NCBI RefSeq assembly: GCF_016908775.1
Contig: NZ_JAFBEP010000025.1
Coordinates: forward strand, 1-46,874
Reading direction: 5' to 3'
Source of the DNA: Defluviitalea raffinosedens
GTDB taxonomy: Bacteria; Bacillota; Clostridia; Lachnospirales; Defluviitaleaceae
Length of the DNA: 46,874 nucleotides
Shown: one piece after another, positions 1 to 8,438 of the stretch
How the letters are laid out: every line of letters begins with the position of its first letter
Position numbering within the stretch: position 1 is the stretch's first letter
Program-made: the position numbers and the translations under genes
The notes under the pieces: model-generated
What the model was told of the DNA's origin: nothing
What the model saw: only the letters and a program-made list of their open reading frames with translations
Database searches by the model: none

Positions 1-510
<510 letters not shown>

Positions 511-543
511 AAGTAATTGCTGTCATACATTATTTTATGATGT

Positions 544-625
544 GGAGGGATTCCCGAGTGGCCAAAGGGGGCAGACTGTAAATCTGTTGTCGCAGACTTC
601 GAAGGTTCGAATCCTTCTCCCTCCA
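544..625 (+). tRNA. tRNA-Tyr (anticodon GTA)
   Basis: The 82-base cloverleaf has acceptor arms GGAGGGA and TCCCTCC, a T-loop TTCGAAT, anticodon GTA in the loop CTGTAAA, and a long variable arm, as expected for bacterial tRNA-Tyr. The 3' CCA is not encoded. It is the first of five tRNAs after 16S. Confidence 0.97.
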
Positions 626-643
626 TAGTTTACATATTAATAC

Positions 644-729
644 GCCGGAGTGGCGGAACTGGCAGACGCACAGGACTTAAAATCCTGCGGTCCTTACCGA
701 CCGTACCGGTTCGATTCCGGTCTCCGGCA
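644..729 (+). tRNA. tRNA-Leu (anticodon TAA)
   Basis: The acceptor stem GCCGGAG pairs with CTCCGGC. The anticodon loop CTTAAAA gives TAA. A long class II variable arm and a T-loop TTCGATT are present. It is 86 bases long and the 3' CCA is not encoded. Confidence 0.97.
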
Positions 730-749
730 TATTTTAAAAATACATAAAT

Positions 750-822
<73 letters not shown>

Positions 823-826
823 CTGT

Positions 827-900
827 GCGGGTGTAGTTCAATGGTAGAACACCAGCCTTCCAAGCTGGATACGTGGGTTCGATTCCCATCACCCGCTCCA
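827..900 (+). tRNA. tRNA-Gly (anticodon TCC)
   Basis: The acceptor stem GCGGGTG pairs with CACCCGC. The anticodon loop CTTCCAA gives TCC. This is the only tRNA of the five with an encoded 3' CCA (898-900). Confidence 0.97.
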
Positions 901-908
901 AAAATTGT

Positions 909-980
909 GCGCGAGTGGCTCAGTGGTGGAGCATCGCCTTGCCAAGGCGAGGGTCGCGGGTTCGAATCCCGTCTCGCGCT
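909..980 (+). tRNA. tRNA-Gly (anticodon GCC)
   Basis: The acceptor stem GCGCGAG pairs with CTCGCGC. The anticodon loop TTGCCAA gives GCC. CCA is not encoded. A second glycine isoacceptor stands directly after the first, and this is the last gene of the rRNA/tRNA transcript. Confidence 0.97.
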
Positions 981-986
981 TATCTG

Positions 987-1030
987 AAACATAAGTCTTG
1001 TAACTTATAGGCTTATGTTTTTATTCTTTT
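987..1030 (+). terminator. Intrinsic terminator of the 16S-tRNA transcript
   Basis: An inverted repeat AAACATAAG / CTTATGTTT (987-1020) is followed by a T-rich run. It ends the rRNA/tRNA unit before any 23S gene, so the transcript appears to be complete as 16S plus five tRNAs. Confidence 0.75.
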
Positions 1031-1065
1031 ATACTTTTATAAATGATTATGTTTTCGTTATTTGA

Positions 1066-1071
1066 TATAAT
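1066..1071 (+). promoter_or_regulatory. -10 element (TATAAT) for the fluoride riboswitch transcript
   Basis: A consensus TATAAT lies about seven bases upstream of the aptamer's first conserved G. The -35 region is poor. The inferred transcription start lies right before the aptamer. Confidence 0.55.
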
Positions 1072-1078
1072 TATGAAA

Positions 1079-1166
1079 GGGAATGAAGTTCTCCCTTGGT
1101 ATTAAGCCTAAACCGCTTTTAAAGCTAATGACTTCTGTTGAACAACAGAGTTATTAGCTTTTTTAT
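1079..1166 (+). ncRNA. Fluoride riboswitch (crcB motif) with overlapping intrinsic terminator
   Basis: The order of elements matches the crcB/fluoride aptamer. GGGA (1079-1082) and TCCC (1092-1095) bracket ATGAAGTT. Next comes AACCGC, then GCTAATGACTTCTG. The GAAGTT at 1085-1090 pairs with GACTTC in that 3' segment. The aptamer's 3' strand is also the 5' arm of a strong hairpin: AAGCTAATGACTTCTGTT around 1121-1138 pairs with AACAGAGTTATTAGCTT, followed by a T-run. Aptamer and terminator are therefore mutually exclusive, as known for this class, where fluoride binding permits read-through. The downstream gene encodes a CLC with fluoride-antiporter residues, which independently supports the call. 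The position after ATG is less conserved than in the textbook example. Confidence 0.85.
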
Positions 1167-1302
1167 TGCATAGGAAATTCCTCCAGATTTCCCATACAAT
1201 AAAAAGCCTTTCGAGCAGGATGAAACTTGCGCGTGTTGTAGTGTTGTATTCTGTCGGTTTTGCCGACCGCGCTCGGCGACGAGAGTTTTGCAAGCAGAAA
1301 TT
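1160..1302 (+). repeat. Terminator-tract palindromic repeat, copy A (long form)
   Basis: The core is 46 bp (1160-1205), with TTTTTATTGCATAGGAAAT on the left and a near mirror image ending CAATAAAAA. It begins inside the T-run of the riboswitch terminator. A 3' extension follows to about 1302. It contains GAGCAGGATG, the small hairpin GTCGG/CCGAC (1253-1267) and GAGAGTTTTGC, and it is alignable to the extension of the copy at 41755. The right boundary is uncertain. The element lies between the riboswitch and the antiporter start codon. Confidence 0.8.
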
Positions 1303-1325
1303 TTTCTTTTTTGAAGAAGAAAGGA

Positions 1326-2573
1326 ATGATCAAGATACGAGATTATAAAAAGATATTGTGCATTTATAAAGATGTATTTTTACTGGGTTTAACAGCGATT
1401 GGAATAGGAATTATTGTAGGTATAATTGATACCCTTTTTGGTAAAGTTCTATTAGAGATTACCAATATAAGAAACAGCTATGTTTTTCAATTAATCCCCT
1501 TCCTTCCGTTGACAGGGATAGTGATCCTGTTTACTTATTTCAGGATAGGCAAGAATAGCATAAAAGGAATGTCACTTATTTTTTCAGCAGGATTAAATGA
1601 CGAGGAGACTATACCAAAGAGATTAGTACCGTTGGTGATAGTGAGTACATGGCTGACCCATCTATTTGGAGGTAGTGCTGGTCGTGAAGGAGTAGCAGTT
1701 CAAATAGGTGGAACAGTTGGCTATTCGATAGGAAGAGAGCTCAACATAAGAAATAGTTCCAAGATTTTACTTATAACCGGTATGGCAGCAGGATTTGCAG
1801 GACTGTTTCAGACACCTATAGCCGCTATTTTTTTCGCTATGGAAGTTTTGACGGCTGGCGTTGTTGAATATTCTGCTTTGCTTCCTTGTATTTTGGGGGC
1901 TTTTACTGCAAGTTATATGTCACATACTTTAGGTCTTGAAAAATTTGGTGTGAATCTGAACTACTCATTGGAGTTTAATATATATCTATTTTTAAAACTT
2001 GTTTTGCTGGGTATTTTTTTTGGGTTAATTGGAGGCTTTTTTGCTAATCTATTGAATTGGTCCAAAAAGTTTTTTGCTCAACGTATTGGGGATCCGATTT
2101 TAAGAATATTTATTTTGGGGTGTATTTTAAGTGTATTTCTTCTGATCTTGCATAAAGGAAGATATGCAGGTTTAGGAACAAATCTGATCAATGCATCTTT
2201 TTCAAATGAGAAAATATATGAATACGATTGGTTACTAAAATTTCTGCTTACTATTTTAACTCTGAGTGCTGGTTTTCAAGGAGGGGAAGTAACGCCACTT
2301 TTTTCTATAGGTGCAAGTTTGGGAGCAGTGCTCTCGCCTGTTATGGGATTGCCCATTGAATTTACAGCAGCGCTTGGCTATGTCGCAGTATTTGGTGGTG
2401 CTACGAATACAATACTTGCTCCGATTTTTATTGGGGGAGAGGTGTTTGGATATAATTATTTGCCTTATTTTTTTATAGTTTCGGCAGTCGCTTATGTTTT
2501 TAATGGAAATAAGTCTATTTATTCTGCGCAAAAAATTTTAGGAGATGTAAAAAAGGTCATATCATTAGAATAA
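1326..2573 (+). CDS. CLC-F type fluoride/proton antiporter
   Basis: This is a 415-residue polytopic membrane protein of the CLC family, expected to export cytoplasmic fluoride in exchange for protons. It carries GREGVAVQIGG, the CLC-F variant of the GREGP signature, with the gating Glu at 121. There is Met82 where chloride transporters have the selectivity Ser, Glu321 in GGEVTP, and Tyr399 near the C terminus. As I recall the well-studied Enterococcus casseliflavus CLC-F, its key residues are M79, E118, E318 and Y396, all offset by exactly three here. The fluoride riboswitch upstream fits. I take the start at 1326. A longer frame opens at 1260, but its first 22 codons lie in the repeat and its junction. 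The AAGGA at 1321-1325 sits unusually close to this ATG, so the start is not certain. Confidence 0.88.
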   Translation: MIKIRDYKKILCIYKDVFLLGLTAIGIGIIVGIIDTLFGKVLLEITNIRNSYVFQLIPFLPLTGIVILFTYFRIGKNSIKGMSLIFSAGLNDEETIPKRLVPLVIVSTWLTHLFGGSAGREGVAVQIGGTVGYSIGRELNIRNSSKILLITGMAAGFAGLFQTPIAAIFFAMEVLTAGVVEYSALLPCILGAFTASYMSHTLGLEKFGVNLNYSLEFNIYLFLKLVLLGIFFGLIGGFFANLLNWSKKFFAQRIGDPILRIFILGCILSVFLLILHKGRYAGLGTNLINASFSNEKIYEYDWLLKFLLTILTLSAGFQGGEVTPLFSIGASLGAVLSPVMGLPIEFTAALGYVAVFGGATNTILAPIFIGGEVFGYNYLPYFFIVSAVAYVFNGNKSIYSAQKILGDVKKVISLE

Positions 2574-2598
2574 AATGTTCTGATGATATGGCCTTTTT
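2553..2598 (+). terminator. Intrinsic terminator after the fluoride antiporter
   Basis: GGTCATATCATTAGAA pairs with TTCTGATGATATGGCC and is followed by TTTTT. The stop codon of the antiporter lies in the loop, so the last codons form the 5' arm. Confidence 0.9.
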
Positions 2599-2733
2599 GA
2601 ATGTACTATATCATTTTTAAAAAACATATACATTAATGAGAAGAAATAAGCCTGGCTTGTACATTTATTAGTACTAAAAAAGTAAGCAAGTCTTAATATT
2701 TAGTTAAGAATAAATGACAGAGGGGGTCAAAGC

Positions 2734-4074
2734 ATGGTTTTGCTTGCAGACTTGCGAAAGCATATCAATATCTTTTTCATATTATTGATTTTGGCAGGAA
2801 TATTGCTATTTTTTCAACATTATAATTTACTGCTTGTAGATGTACAAGATGATATTGCAGTTATAAGAGTTAATTTTTTAGTTCCTATGGAGCAATTTGA
2901 CATTGAAAAAAATATTGAAATTAAATCCTCCCTTCCCAATACAAAATTCCGATGTGATTTAAAATGGGAGGATCATAATCGCCTAAAAGTTACTATAACT
3001 GAACTCAGTGAATTAAAGGGGCAAAAGATTTTATTTAAAATTCATGGTGCAAAATCACAATTTCCTTTTTTACATAAATCTTTGTCAACTTCCGTACAGT
3101 TTCAGACAGAACCAAAACTATTAGAAGTAGAAAATAAAGACAATGTTCCCACGGAAGGGCCACTTGTACTCCAGTTTAACACTCCTATGGATTTTAGAAA
3201 TATCCATAAATTTATTCAATCTGATATTAAGTTTGATTTAAAACCCCATGAATTTGAAGAGAATGGAAAAAGCACGGATTACAGCAGATGGAACTTGTAT
3301 CCCAAAGAAAAAATGAAGAATGAAAGCAATTATCTGCTTTTAATCAAAAAGGGATTAAAAGCTCAATGTGGACACATGCTAAAAGAAGATATTCAAATTC
3401 AAATCCGTACCGCTTCCAAACCTAAGATTGTGGAAACAACTCCCAAACAGTCTGCTCAATGGGTGGGGTTATATCCTAAAATTACTGCCAAAATGAGTGA
3501 AGAATTAAAGGATGCCATCGTTATGATTGATCATGTAAAGCAAAAAGTATCTATCAAAGAAAATAAATTGGAATTTCTACCTCATACGATTTTAAATCCG
3601 GGAGAAGAATATGAAGTGAGTATTCAAGGCATTTCAAAATATGGTGAAAAAACCGATCCTTATATATTAAAGTTTATTACTATGCCTATCAATGATGACG
3701 ATCTATGGGTAGAGGTTTCTTTAAAAGATAAGCATGAAGTAATCATCCATAAAGGAAAAGAGATCATAAGAAGGATGCCTGCTTCCGGTGGAACCAAAGA
3801 AGAACCTACAGTACTTGGGACTTTTTATATTCAGGACAGAGGTACCAGTTTCTTTTCGAAACGTTTCAATGAAGGTGCAACCTATTGGGTAAGAATTATC
3901 GACCAATATTTATTCCATGGCATACCCAGAGATAATCACTGGAATATCATAGAATCGGAACGTAAGAAAATAGGTAAGCCGGCAAGTCACGGATGTGTGC
4001 GATTGAATGAAGAAGATGCAAAATGGTTTTATGAAAATATTCCTCATGGGACAATGGTTATTATCCACGAGTAA
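2734..4074 (+). CDS. Membrane-anchored L,D-transpeptidase (YkuD domain) with Ig-like repeats
   Basis: The protein has 446 residues. A single N-terminal membrane segment (about residues 10-28) anchors a long extracytoplasmic region. That region contains Big_5/Ig-like modules (clauses such as VPTEGPLVLQFNTPMD) and a C-terminal YkuD catalytic domain. The catalytic signature HGIP...SHGCVRL places His419 and Cys421 in the active site. The enzyme family forms 3-3 peptidoglycan cross-links or attaches proteins to the wall. The ATG follows AGAGGGGG with good spacing. It is monocistronic: a terminator precedes it, and a weak hairpin follows. Substrate and crosslink type cannot be told from the sequence. 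Confidence 0.9.
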   Translation: MVLLADLRKHINIFFILLILAGILLFFQHYNLLLVDVQDDIAVIRVNFLVPMEQFDIEKNIEIKSSLPNTKFRCDLKWEDHNRLKVTITELSELKGQKILFKIHGAKSQFPFLHKSLSTSVQFQTEPKLLEVENKDNVPTEGPLVLQFNTPMDFRNIHKFIQSDIKFDLKPHEFEENGKSTDYSRWNLYPKEKMKNESNYLLLIKKGLKAQCGHMLKEDIQIQIRTASKPKIVETTPKQSAQWVGLYPKITAKMSEELKDAIVMIDHVKQKVSIKENKLEFLPHTILNPGEEYEVSIQGISKYGEKTDPYILKFITMPINDDDLWVEVSLKDKHEVIIHKGKEIIRRMPASGGTKEEPTVLGTFYIQDRGTSFFSKRFNEGATYWVRIIDQYLFHGIPRDNHWNIIESERKKIGKPASHGCVRLNEEDAKWFYENIPHGTMVIIHE

Positions 4075-4105
4075 ATTGCATTAAATAAGTTAAAGCTATT
4101 TTGAT

Positions 4106-4134
4106 GGAGTGTCGGTTACGACACTCTACTTTCA
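4106..4134 (+). terminator. Possible terminator after the L,D-transpeptidase gene
   Basis: GAGTGTC and GACACTC form a 7-bp stem with a short loop. The following TACTTTCAT is a poor T-tract, so this may be only a weak terminator. Confidence 0.45.
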
Positions 4135-4188
4135 TAATATGAGAATTTATACTATAATAAAACAAATGATAAAGAATGGAGAATTATT

Positions 4189-5952
4189 ATGAATATTGTT
4201 TTGTCTGCATTGAACGCCAAATATATACATACATCTTTAGCCCTTAGATCGCTTAAATCTTTTTGTACAGAATATAAGTCCAACATCACCATTGCAGAGT
4301 ATACCATTAATCATGAGGAAAATTACATTATGAATGAATTGTACAAGCTTAAACCCGATATATTGGGATTTGCATGTTATATATGGAATATTGAACAGAC
4401 TTTAGATTTGGTGATCAATATTAAAAAAATATTGCCAGATACCCTCATTATATTAGGGGGACCTGAAGTATCATATGATGGAGAAAAACTGCTAAAAGAG
4501 TATAAAGAAATAGATATCATTGTTTATGGAGAAGGAGAAGCAACTTTTTACGATCTCCTTCACAGTTTTATAGATGGGGACAGGTCCCTGGAAAGAATAG
4601 ATGGAATCATATATTCTTCCAATGGGAAGATCATTAAAAACAAAGAACGTACCCCTCTGAATTTAGACGCTATCCCTTTTGTGTATGAAGATTTTAAAGA
4701 TATGGAAAATCAAATTCTTTATTATGAAAGCAGCAGAGGATGTCCTTATCAATGCCAATACTGCCTGTCTTCAATAGACAAGAAAGTAAGATTTTTGTCT
4801 CTTGAAAGGGTATATTCCGATTTACAGCGATTTTTAGACGGGAGAGTAAAACAGGTTAAGTTTGTGGACAGAACCTTTAATTGCAATAAAAATCATGCAA
4901 GAGCAATCTGGAATTATTTAATAGAACATGATAACGGAACAACCAATTTCCATTTTGAGATTTCCGCAGATTTATTAGATGACGAAATTATTGCTTTTTT
5001 ATCTAAGGCAAGGCCTGGATTATTCCAATTTGAAATAGGTGTTCAAACAACCAACAGAGAAGTTCTAAAAATCATCAATCGTAAGATGGATTTTGAACGT
5101 CTAAAAACGGTAGTGAAAAATATTAAGAAAGGCCAAAATATCCATCAGCATTTGGATTTGATTGCAGGGCTTCCAGGAGAAAATTATGCTTCCTTTAGGA
5201 ATTCTTTTAATGATGTTTATAATTTATTTCCTGAACAGCTTCAGTTAGGATTTTTAAAAGTCTTAAAAGGCTCCGGCATGAGAGAAAACGAGGAGAAATA
5301 TGGCCTTGTTTATAAAAGCAAAGCCCCCTATGAGATCCTGTTTACCAAAGAATTAAATTATGAAGAAATGCTAAAACTTAAAATGATTGAAGAAATGGTA
5401 GAAAAATATTATAATTCAGGCCGCTTTTATTACAGCATCAGATATATCACTTCTTTTTTTGATACGCCCTTCGATTTTTATGAAGCTTTGGCTATTTTTT
5501 GGGAAAGAAAAGGATATCATCATGTTCAGCATAATAAAATCCAACTCTATACCATATTATTAGAGTTTTTTAAAGAAAAAGTGGAAGAAGAGGCAGAAGT
5601 ACTTAAAGCGTTGATGAAATTTGATATATATTTACTCGAGAAGGCTAAAAAATTGCCGGAATGGATGAATTCCAGTGAAGAAATGTATAAATCTCAAATA
5701 AGGGATTTTTATCGAAATGAAGAGAATATCAAATGTTATTTACCAAAATTAATAGAATATTCATCAAAACAGATCAGCCGAATGGCCCATTTAGAGATTT
5801 TTTCTGTTGATTTTACAGAATGGATTAAAAGTATCGGAAGTGGCGAAGAATCACCAAGTATAGATAAAAAAACGACTGCGATCTTGTTTGATTATTATTC
5901 AAAAAATCAAATTTTGGGGCACGCTGCATATTACAAAGTATCAATCCAATAA
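4189..5952 (+). CDS. B12-binding domain radical SAM protein (DUF4080 type)
   Basis: The protein has 587 residues. The N-terminal ~150 residues resemble a cobalamin-binding Rossmann-like domain (LGGPEVSYDG, YGEGEATF). The radical SAM core follows, with the cluster ligands Cys185, Cys189 and Cys192 in SSRGCPYQCQYC and downstream SAM-binding strands (FEIGVQTTN). The C-terminal ~200 residues match the arrangement of DUF4080 proteins. Such proteins are common in clostridia, but their substrates are unknown to me. Start: ATG after GGAGA, with a TATAAT box at 4153-4158 upstream. The gene appears to have its own promoter. No biosynthetic partners are adjacent, so no pathway is assigned. Confidence 0.85.
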   Translation: MNIVLSALNAKYIHTSLALRSLKSFCTEYKSNITIAEYTINHEENYIMNELYKLKPDILGFACYIWNIEQTLDLVINIKKILPDTLIILGGPEVSYDGEKLLKEYKEIDIIVYGEGEATFYDLLHSFIDGDRSLERIDGIIYSSNGKIIKNKERTPLNLDAIPFVYEDFKDMENQILYYESSRGCPYQCQYCLSSIDKKVRFLSLERVYSDLQRFLDGRVKQVKFVDRTFNCNKNHARAIWNYLIEHDNGTTNFHFEISADLLDDEIIAFLSKARPGLFQFEIGVQTTNREVLKIINRKMDFERLKTVVKNIKKGQNIHQHLDLIAGLPGENYASFRNSFNDVYNLFPEQLQLGFLKVLKGSGMRENEEKYGLVYKSKAPYEILFTKELNYEEMLKLKMIEEMVEKYYNSGRFYYSIRYITSFFDTPFDFYEALAIFWERKGYHHVQHNKIQLYTILLEFFKEKVEEEAEVLKALMKFDIYLLEKAKKLPEWMNSSEEMYKSQIRDFYRNEENIKCYLPKLIEYSSKQISRMAHLEIFSVDFTEWIKSIGSGEESPSIDKKTTAILFDYYSKNQILGHAAYYKVSIQ

Positions 5953-6042
5953 ACAATATTTCCCAAATAAAGATATAATTTCCCAGGAAATAATATGGAA
6001 ATTTATAAATTATTTCCCAAAAAAATGATGAGGTGAATTTAT

Positions 6043-6702
6043 ATGGAGATAAAAGCAAAAGTAAAAAAAATCTTAGCACTTTTAGATGAATATTATCCTA
6101 AAGATATTAAATGTTATTTAAATTATGAAACACCCTGGCAGCTGTTGATCGCTACAATATTAAGTGCTCAATGTACCGATGACCGGGTAAATATGGTTAC
6201 AAAAGATTTATTTAAGAAATATCCATCACTTTTGGATTTTGCCGAAGCTGATTTAGAGGAATTGGAGCAAGACATAAAATCCACGGGATTTTATAGAAAT
6301 AAGGCCAAAAACATTATTCTCTGTGCGCAGAAATTACTGGAAAAATATAAGGGGGAAGTTCCAAAAAATATAGATGAACTTACTCAATTAGCGGGAGTAG
6401 GAAGAAAAACAGCCAATGTTATTTTGGGAAATATTTATGGCATTCCCAGTATTGTTGTAGATACTCATGTCAAACGGGTTTCTTATAGACTAGGCCTTAC
6501 CAAATTTACAGATCCTACAAAAATTGAATTTGATTTAATGAAGATTCTTCCTGAAGAACATTGGATTCGATATAATACTCAGATCATTGCCCATGGACGA
6601 GCCATCTGTACTGCAAGAAATCCCAAATGCGAAAAATGTTTTCTCCTTCCATACTGTCAGTATGGATTAGAAGAGAGAATGGGAGCGGTTTCTGAGAGGT
6701 AA
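6043..6702 (+). CDS. nth: Endonuclease III (DNA glycosylase/AP lyase)
   Basis: The protein has 219 residues, the usual length. It removes oxidised pyrimidines and cleaves abasic sites in base excision repair. The helix-hairpin-helix motif LAGVGRKTANVIL carries the catalytic Lys122, and Asp140 lies in VVDTHVKR. A C-terminal 4Fe-4S cluster is formed by Cys189, Cys196, Cys199 and Cys205 with the family spacing C-x6-C-x2-C-x5-C. The start ATG is preceded by GATGAGGTG with a spacing of about 7. All key residues are present, so the gene should be functional. Neighbours are unrelated in function. Confidence 0.95.
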   Translation: MEIKAKVKKILALLDEYYPKDIKCYLNYETPWQLLIATILSAQCTDDRVNMVTKDLFKKYPSLLDFAEADLEELEQDIKSTGFYRNKAKNIILCAQKLLEKYKGEVPKNIDELTQLAGVGRKTANVILGNIYGIPSIVVDTHVKRVSYRLGLTKFTDPTKIEFDLMKILPEEHWIRYNTQIIAHGRAICTARNPKCEKCFLLPYCQYGLEERMGAVSER

Positions 6703-6796
6703 ATGTTCAGTGTAATTTTTTTAAGGTACATGTAATGAAATTATGCCAAACAGGGGAAAGTAAGTATAAAAATTTAAATTAATGGAGGCAACCTTT

Positions 6797-7156
6797 TTGG
6801 TTAAGGAAAAATTCAAGATTCTTTTGGTAGGAGTAATTACTGGTTTAACCAATGGCCTTTTTGGAGCGGGAGGAGGAACAATTGTAGTTCCTGCCATGGA
6901 AAGGATTTTAAAAGTTGAGGAACATGAATCTCATGCAACAGCTATTGCAGTGATTTTACCTTTATCTATGATGAGTACATTTATTTATGTAAGACATCAA
7001 ATATTGGATTGGAAATCGCTACTGTATATTGCCGTAGGGGGGATGGCCGGAGGAATACTGGGGGCAAAGTTATTGAGCAGAATTTCCCCCCAATGGCTTC
7101 ATAAAATCTTTGGTATATTTATGATTGTTGCTTCGATAAGGATGATTATGGGATGA
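6797..7156 (+). CDS. Half-size TSUP (TauE/SafE) family membrane exporter, subunit 1
   Basis: This is about 119 residues with roughly four hydrophobic segments and the glycine-rich TSUP signature LFGAGGGTIVVPAM near the N terminus. It is equivalent to one of the two repeats of a normal ~250-residue TSUP transporter for sulfite, sulfonates or similar anions. I prefer the TTG at 6797 because GGAGG (6784-6788) stands 8 bases before it. An in-frame ATG at 6782 has no ribosome binding site and would overlap that GGAGG. It overlaps the second half-gene by ATGA, implying translational coupling and a probable heterodimer. The substrate is not deducible. Confidence 0.8.
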   Translation: MVKEKFKILLVGVITGLTNGLFGAGGGTIVVPAMERILKVEEHESHATAIAVILPLSMMSTFIYVRHQILDWKSLLYIAVGGMAGGILGAKLLSRISPQWLHKIFGIFMIVASIRMIMG

Positions 7157-7524
7157 TTTTATTTGTTATAGGTTTGCTGTCAGGACTCATAAGCGGGATG
7201 GGAATTGGTGGAGGAACGATTTTAATTCCTGCCTTAACAATCTTTGTGGGTATGAGTCAGCATAGTGCTCAAAGCATCAATTTGATTTACTTTATCCCAA
7301 CGGCGATTGCAGCCCTGGTGATCCACATACGAAATAAAAGAATAAGAAAAGAATTACTTTGGTTTTTGATTGGCGGAGGAGTTGTGGGTTCTGTTATTGG
7401 ATCTTTTGTGGCAATTTCTTTAGATGCTGTACTTTTGCGGAAATTGTTTGGAGTATTTCTTTTTTATATGGGGATAACGGAGATTAGAAAGAACAAAAGG
7501 AAAATTAAAGAGAACAGAGAATAA
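7153..7524 (+). CDS. Half-size TSUP (TauE/SafE) family membrane exporter, subunit 2
   Basis: The protein has 123 residues, with the same repeat architecture as the preceding gene: N-terminal SGMGIGGGTILIPAL, then hydrophobic segments and a basic C-terminal tail. It starts in the ATGA overlap with the upstream half. Both halves keep their glycine-rich loop. The pair therefore looks like a functional two-gene version of the internally duplicated transporter, rather than a broken single gene. A simple frameshift would not create a properly placed start and a short tail here. Confidence 0.82.
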   Translation: MILFVIGLLSGLISGMGIGGGTILIPALTIFVGMSQHSAQSINLIYFIPTAIAALVIHIRNKRIRKELLWFLIGGGVVGSVIGSFVAISLDAVLLRKLFGVFLFYMGITEIRKNKRKIKENRE

Positions 7525-7566
7525 AGATAATAAAAAACAAAAGCTGAAAAAATAGTGGGTGAAATT

Positions 7567-8412
7567 ATGGAAATAATAAAGAAATGGGTCATTAAGCACT
7601 ATCTGTGGCTTATGCTGGGATGTTCCATATTGGCAATAGGATTTGCCGGTGTAACGATTTATCAAGTTTATCAATTGATGACACTAAATGTCCCAACCAT
7701 TTCTCAAAAGTCTTTTAAGATTATTCCGAAACATCAGGAAGAAGACATAAGGAATGTAATTACTCTAAATGTATGCGCAGGAGATACAGTAGAAAAAATA
7801 AGCCAAAAGTTAGAGAAAGCAGGGATTATTTCACGGAATGATTTTTTTACATATTTAAAACAAGGTCAAATCAATTTAGAAGGTATTGTATTTGAAGGAG
7901 AATATTCTATTCCTGTGCCTTCAACTCCTGAAGAAATACATTCTATTCTTACAGAACCCTATGCCCAATGGATCAAAAATGAATCAAAGAAATTTATTAG
8001 CTTAGGACGAACACCTGTAGAAATTATAACGATTGCTTCTATGATTGAAAAAGAAGCTGCTGAAGACAGTGAAAGACCGATCATTGCTGGAGTCATTTAT
8101 AATCGATTGAAAAATAATATGAAGCTTCAAATAGATGCTACAGTGATTTATGCTTTAGGAGAACATAAATCCAGGCTTACGTATGAAGATTTAAAGGTTA
8201 ATTCTCCATATAATACATACATTATTGAGGGGCTTCCACCAGGGCCTATCTGTACTCCGAGAAAAGCTTCTATTGAAGCAGCTTTAAACCCTGATATGCA
8301 TTCTTATTTTTATTATGTTTTAAGTTCATATGGAAGCCAAAAACATCTTTTTGCAGAGACTTATGAAGAACATTTAAGTAATGTTGAAAAATACAAGACA
8401 ACAGTAAAATAG
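7567..8412 (+). CDS. mltG: Endolytic murein transglycosylase MltG (YceG-like)
   Basis: The protein has 281 residues, shorter than many MltG proteins (about 340-380), mainly in the N-terminal part. One membrane helix (about residues 12-33) is followed by a LysM-like subdomain and the YceG catalytic domain. The catalytic region IASMIEKEA (about residues 156-164), the NRL motif in AGVIYNRL, and PPGPICTPRKASIEA are all typical. MltG cuts nascent glycan strands at the membrane and sets strand length. An in-frame GTG at 7555 lacks a ribosome binding site; the ATG at 7567 has a GGTGA-like one. The gene ends inside a perfect palindrome shared with the convergent glycosyltransferase gene. Confidence 0.9.
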   Translation: MEIIKKWVIKHYLWLMLGCSILAIGFAGVTIYQVYQLMTLNVPTISQKSFKIIPKHQEEDIRNVITLNVCAGDTVEKISQKLEKAGIISRNDFFTYLKQGQINLEGIVFEGEYSIPVPSTPEEIHSILTEPYAQWIKNESKKFISLGRTPVEIITIASMIEKEAAEDSERPIIAGVIYNRLKNNMKLQIDATVIYALGEHKSRLTYEDLKVNSPYNTYIIEGLPPGPICTPRKASIEAALNPDMHSYFYYVLSSYGSQKHLFAETYEEHLSNVEKYKTTVK

Positions 8413-8438
8413 GGAAGCTTAAGCTTCCCTATTTTACT
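8403..8438. terminator. Bidirectional terminator, 36-bp perfect palindrome
   Basis: A perfect 18+18 palindrome centred between 8420 and 8421 (AAGCTT|AAGCTT core) has A/T-rich ends that give a T-run on both strands. The mltG stop (8410-8412) and the opposing glycosyltransferase stop (8429-8431) lie in exact mirror positions within it. Confidence 0.92.

Noticed and set aside
1260-1325. N-terminal extension of the antiporter to 1260
   Set aside because: These codons come from the 3' part of the repeat and its junction, and would give a polar tail before the first natural residues. Known CLC-F residue numbering fits the 1326 start.
1166-1348. 60-codon plus-strand frame over repeat copy A
   Set aside because: The frame is the repeat itself plus the beginning of the antiporter gene in another frame. 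It is not preserved in copy D, so it is unlikely to be a protein.
5957-6020. Three TTTCCCA copies between the radical SAM gene and nth
   Set aside because: The spacing is irregular (about 20 and 34 bases) in AT-rich DNA. Too short to call an operator or iteron.
7153-7156. Frameshift splitting a single TSUP gene
   Set aside because: The overlap is a clean ATGA stop-start, each half has its own complete repeat unit, and no nearby homopolymer would explain a one-base error.
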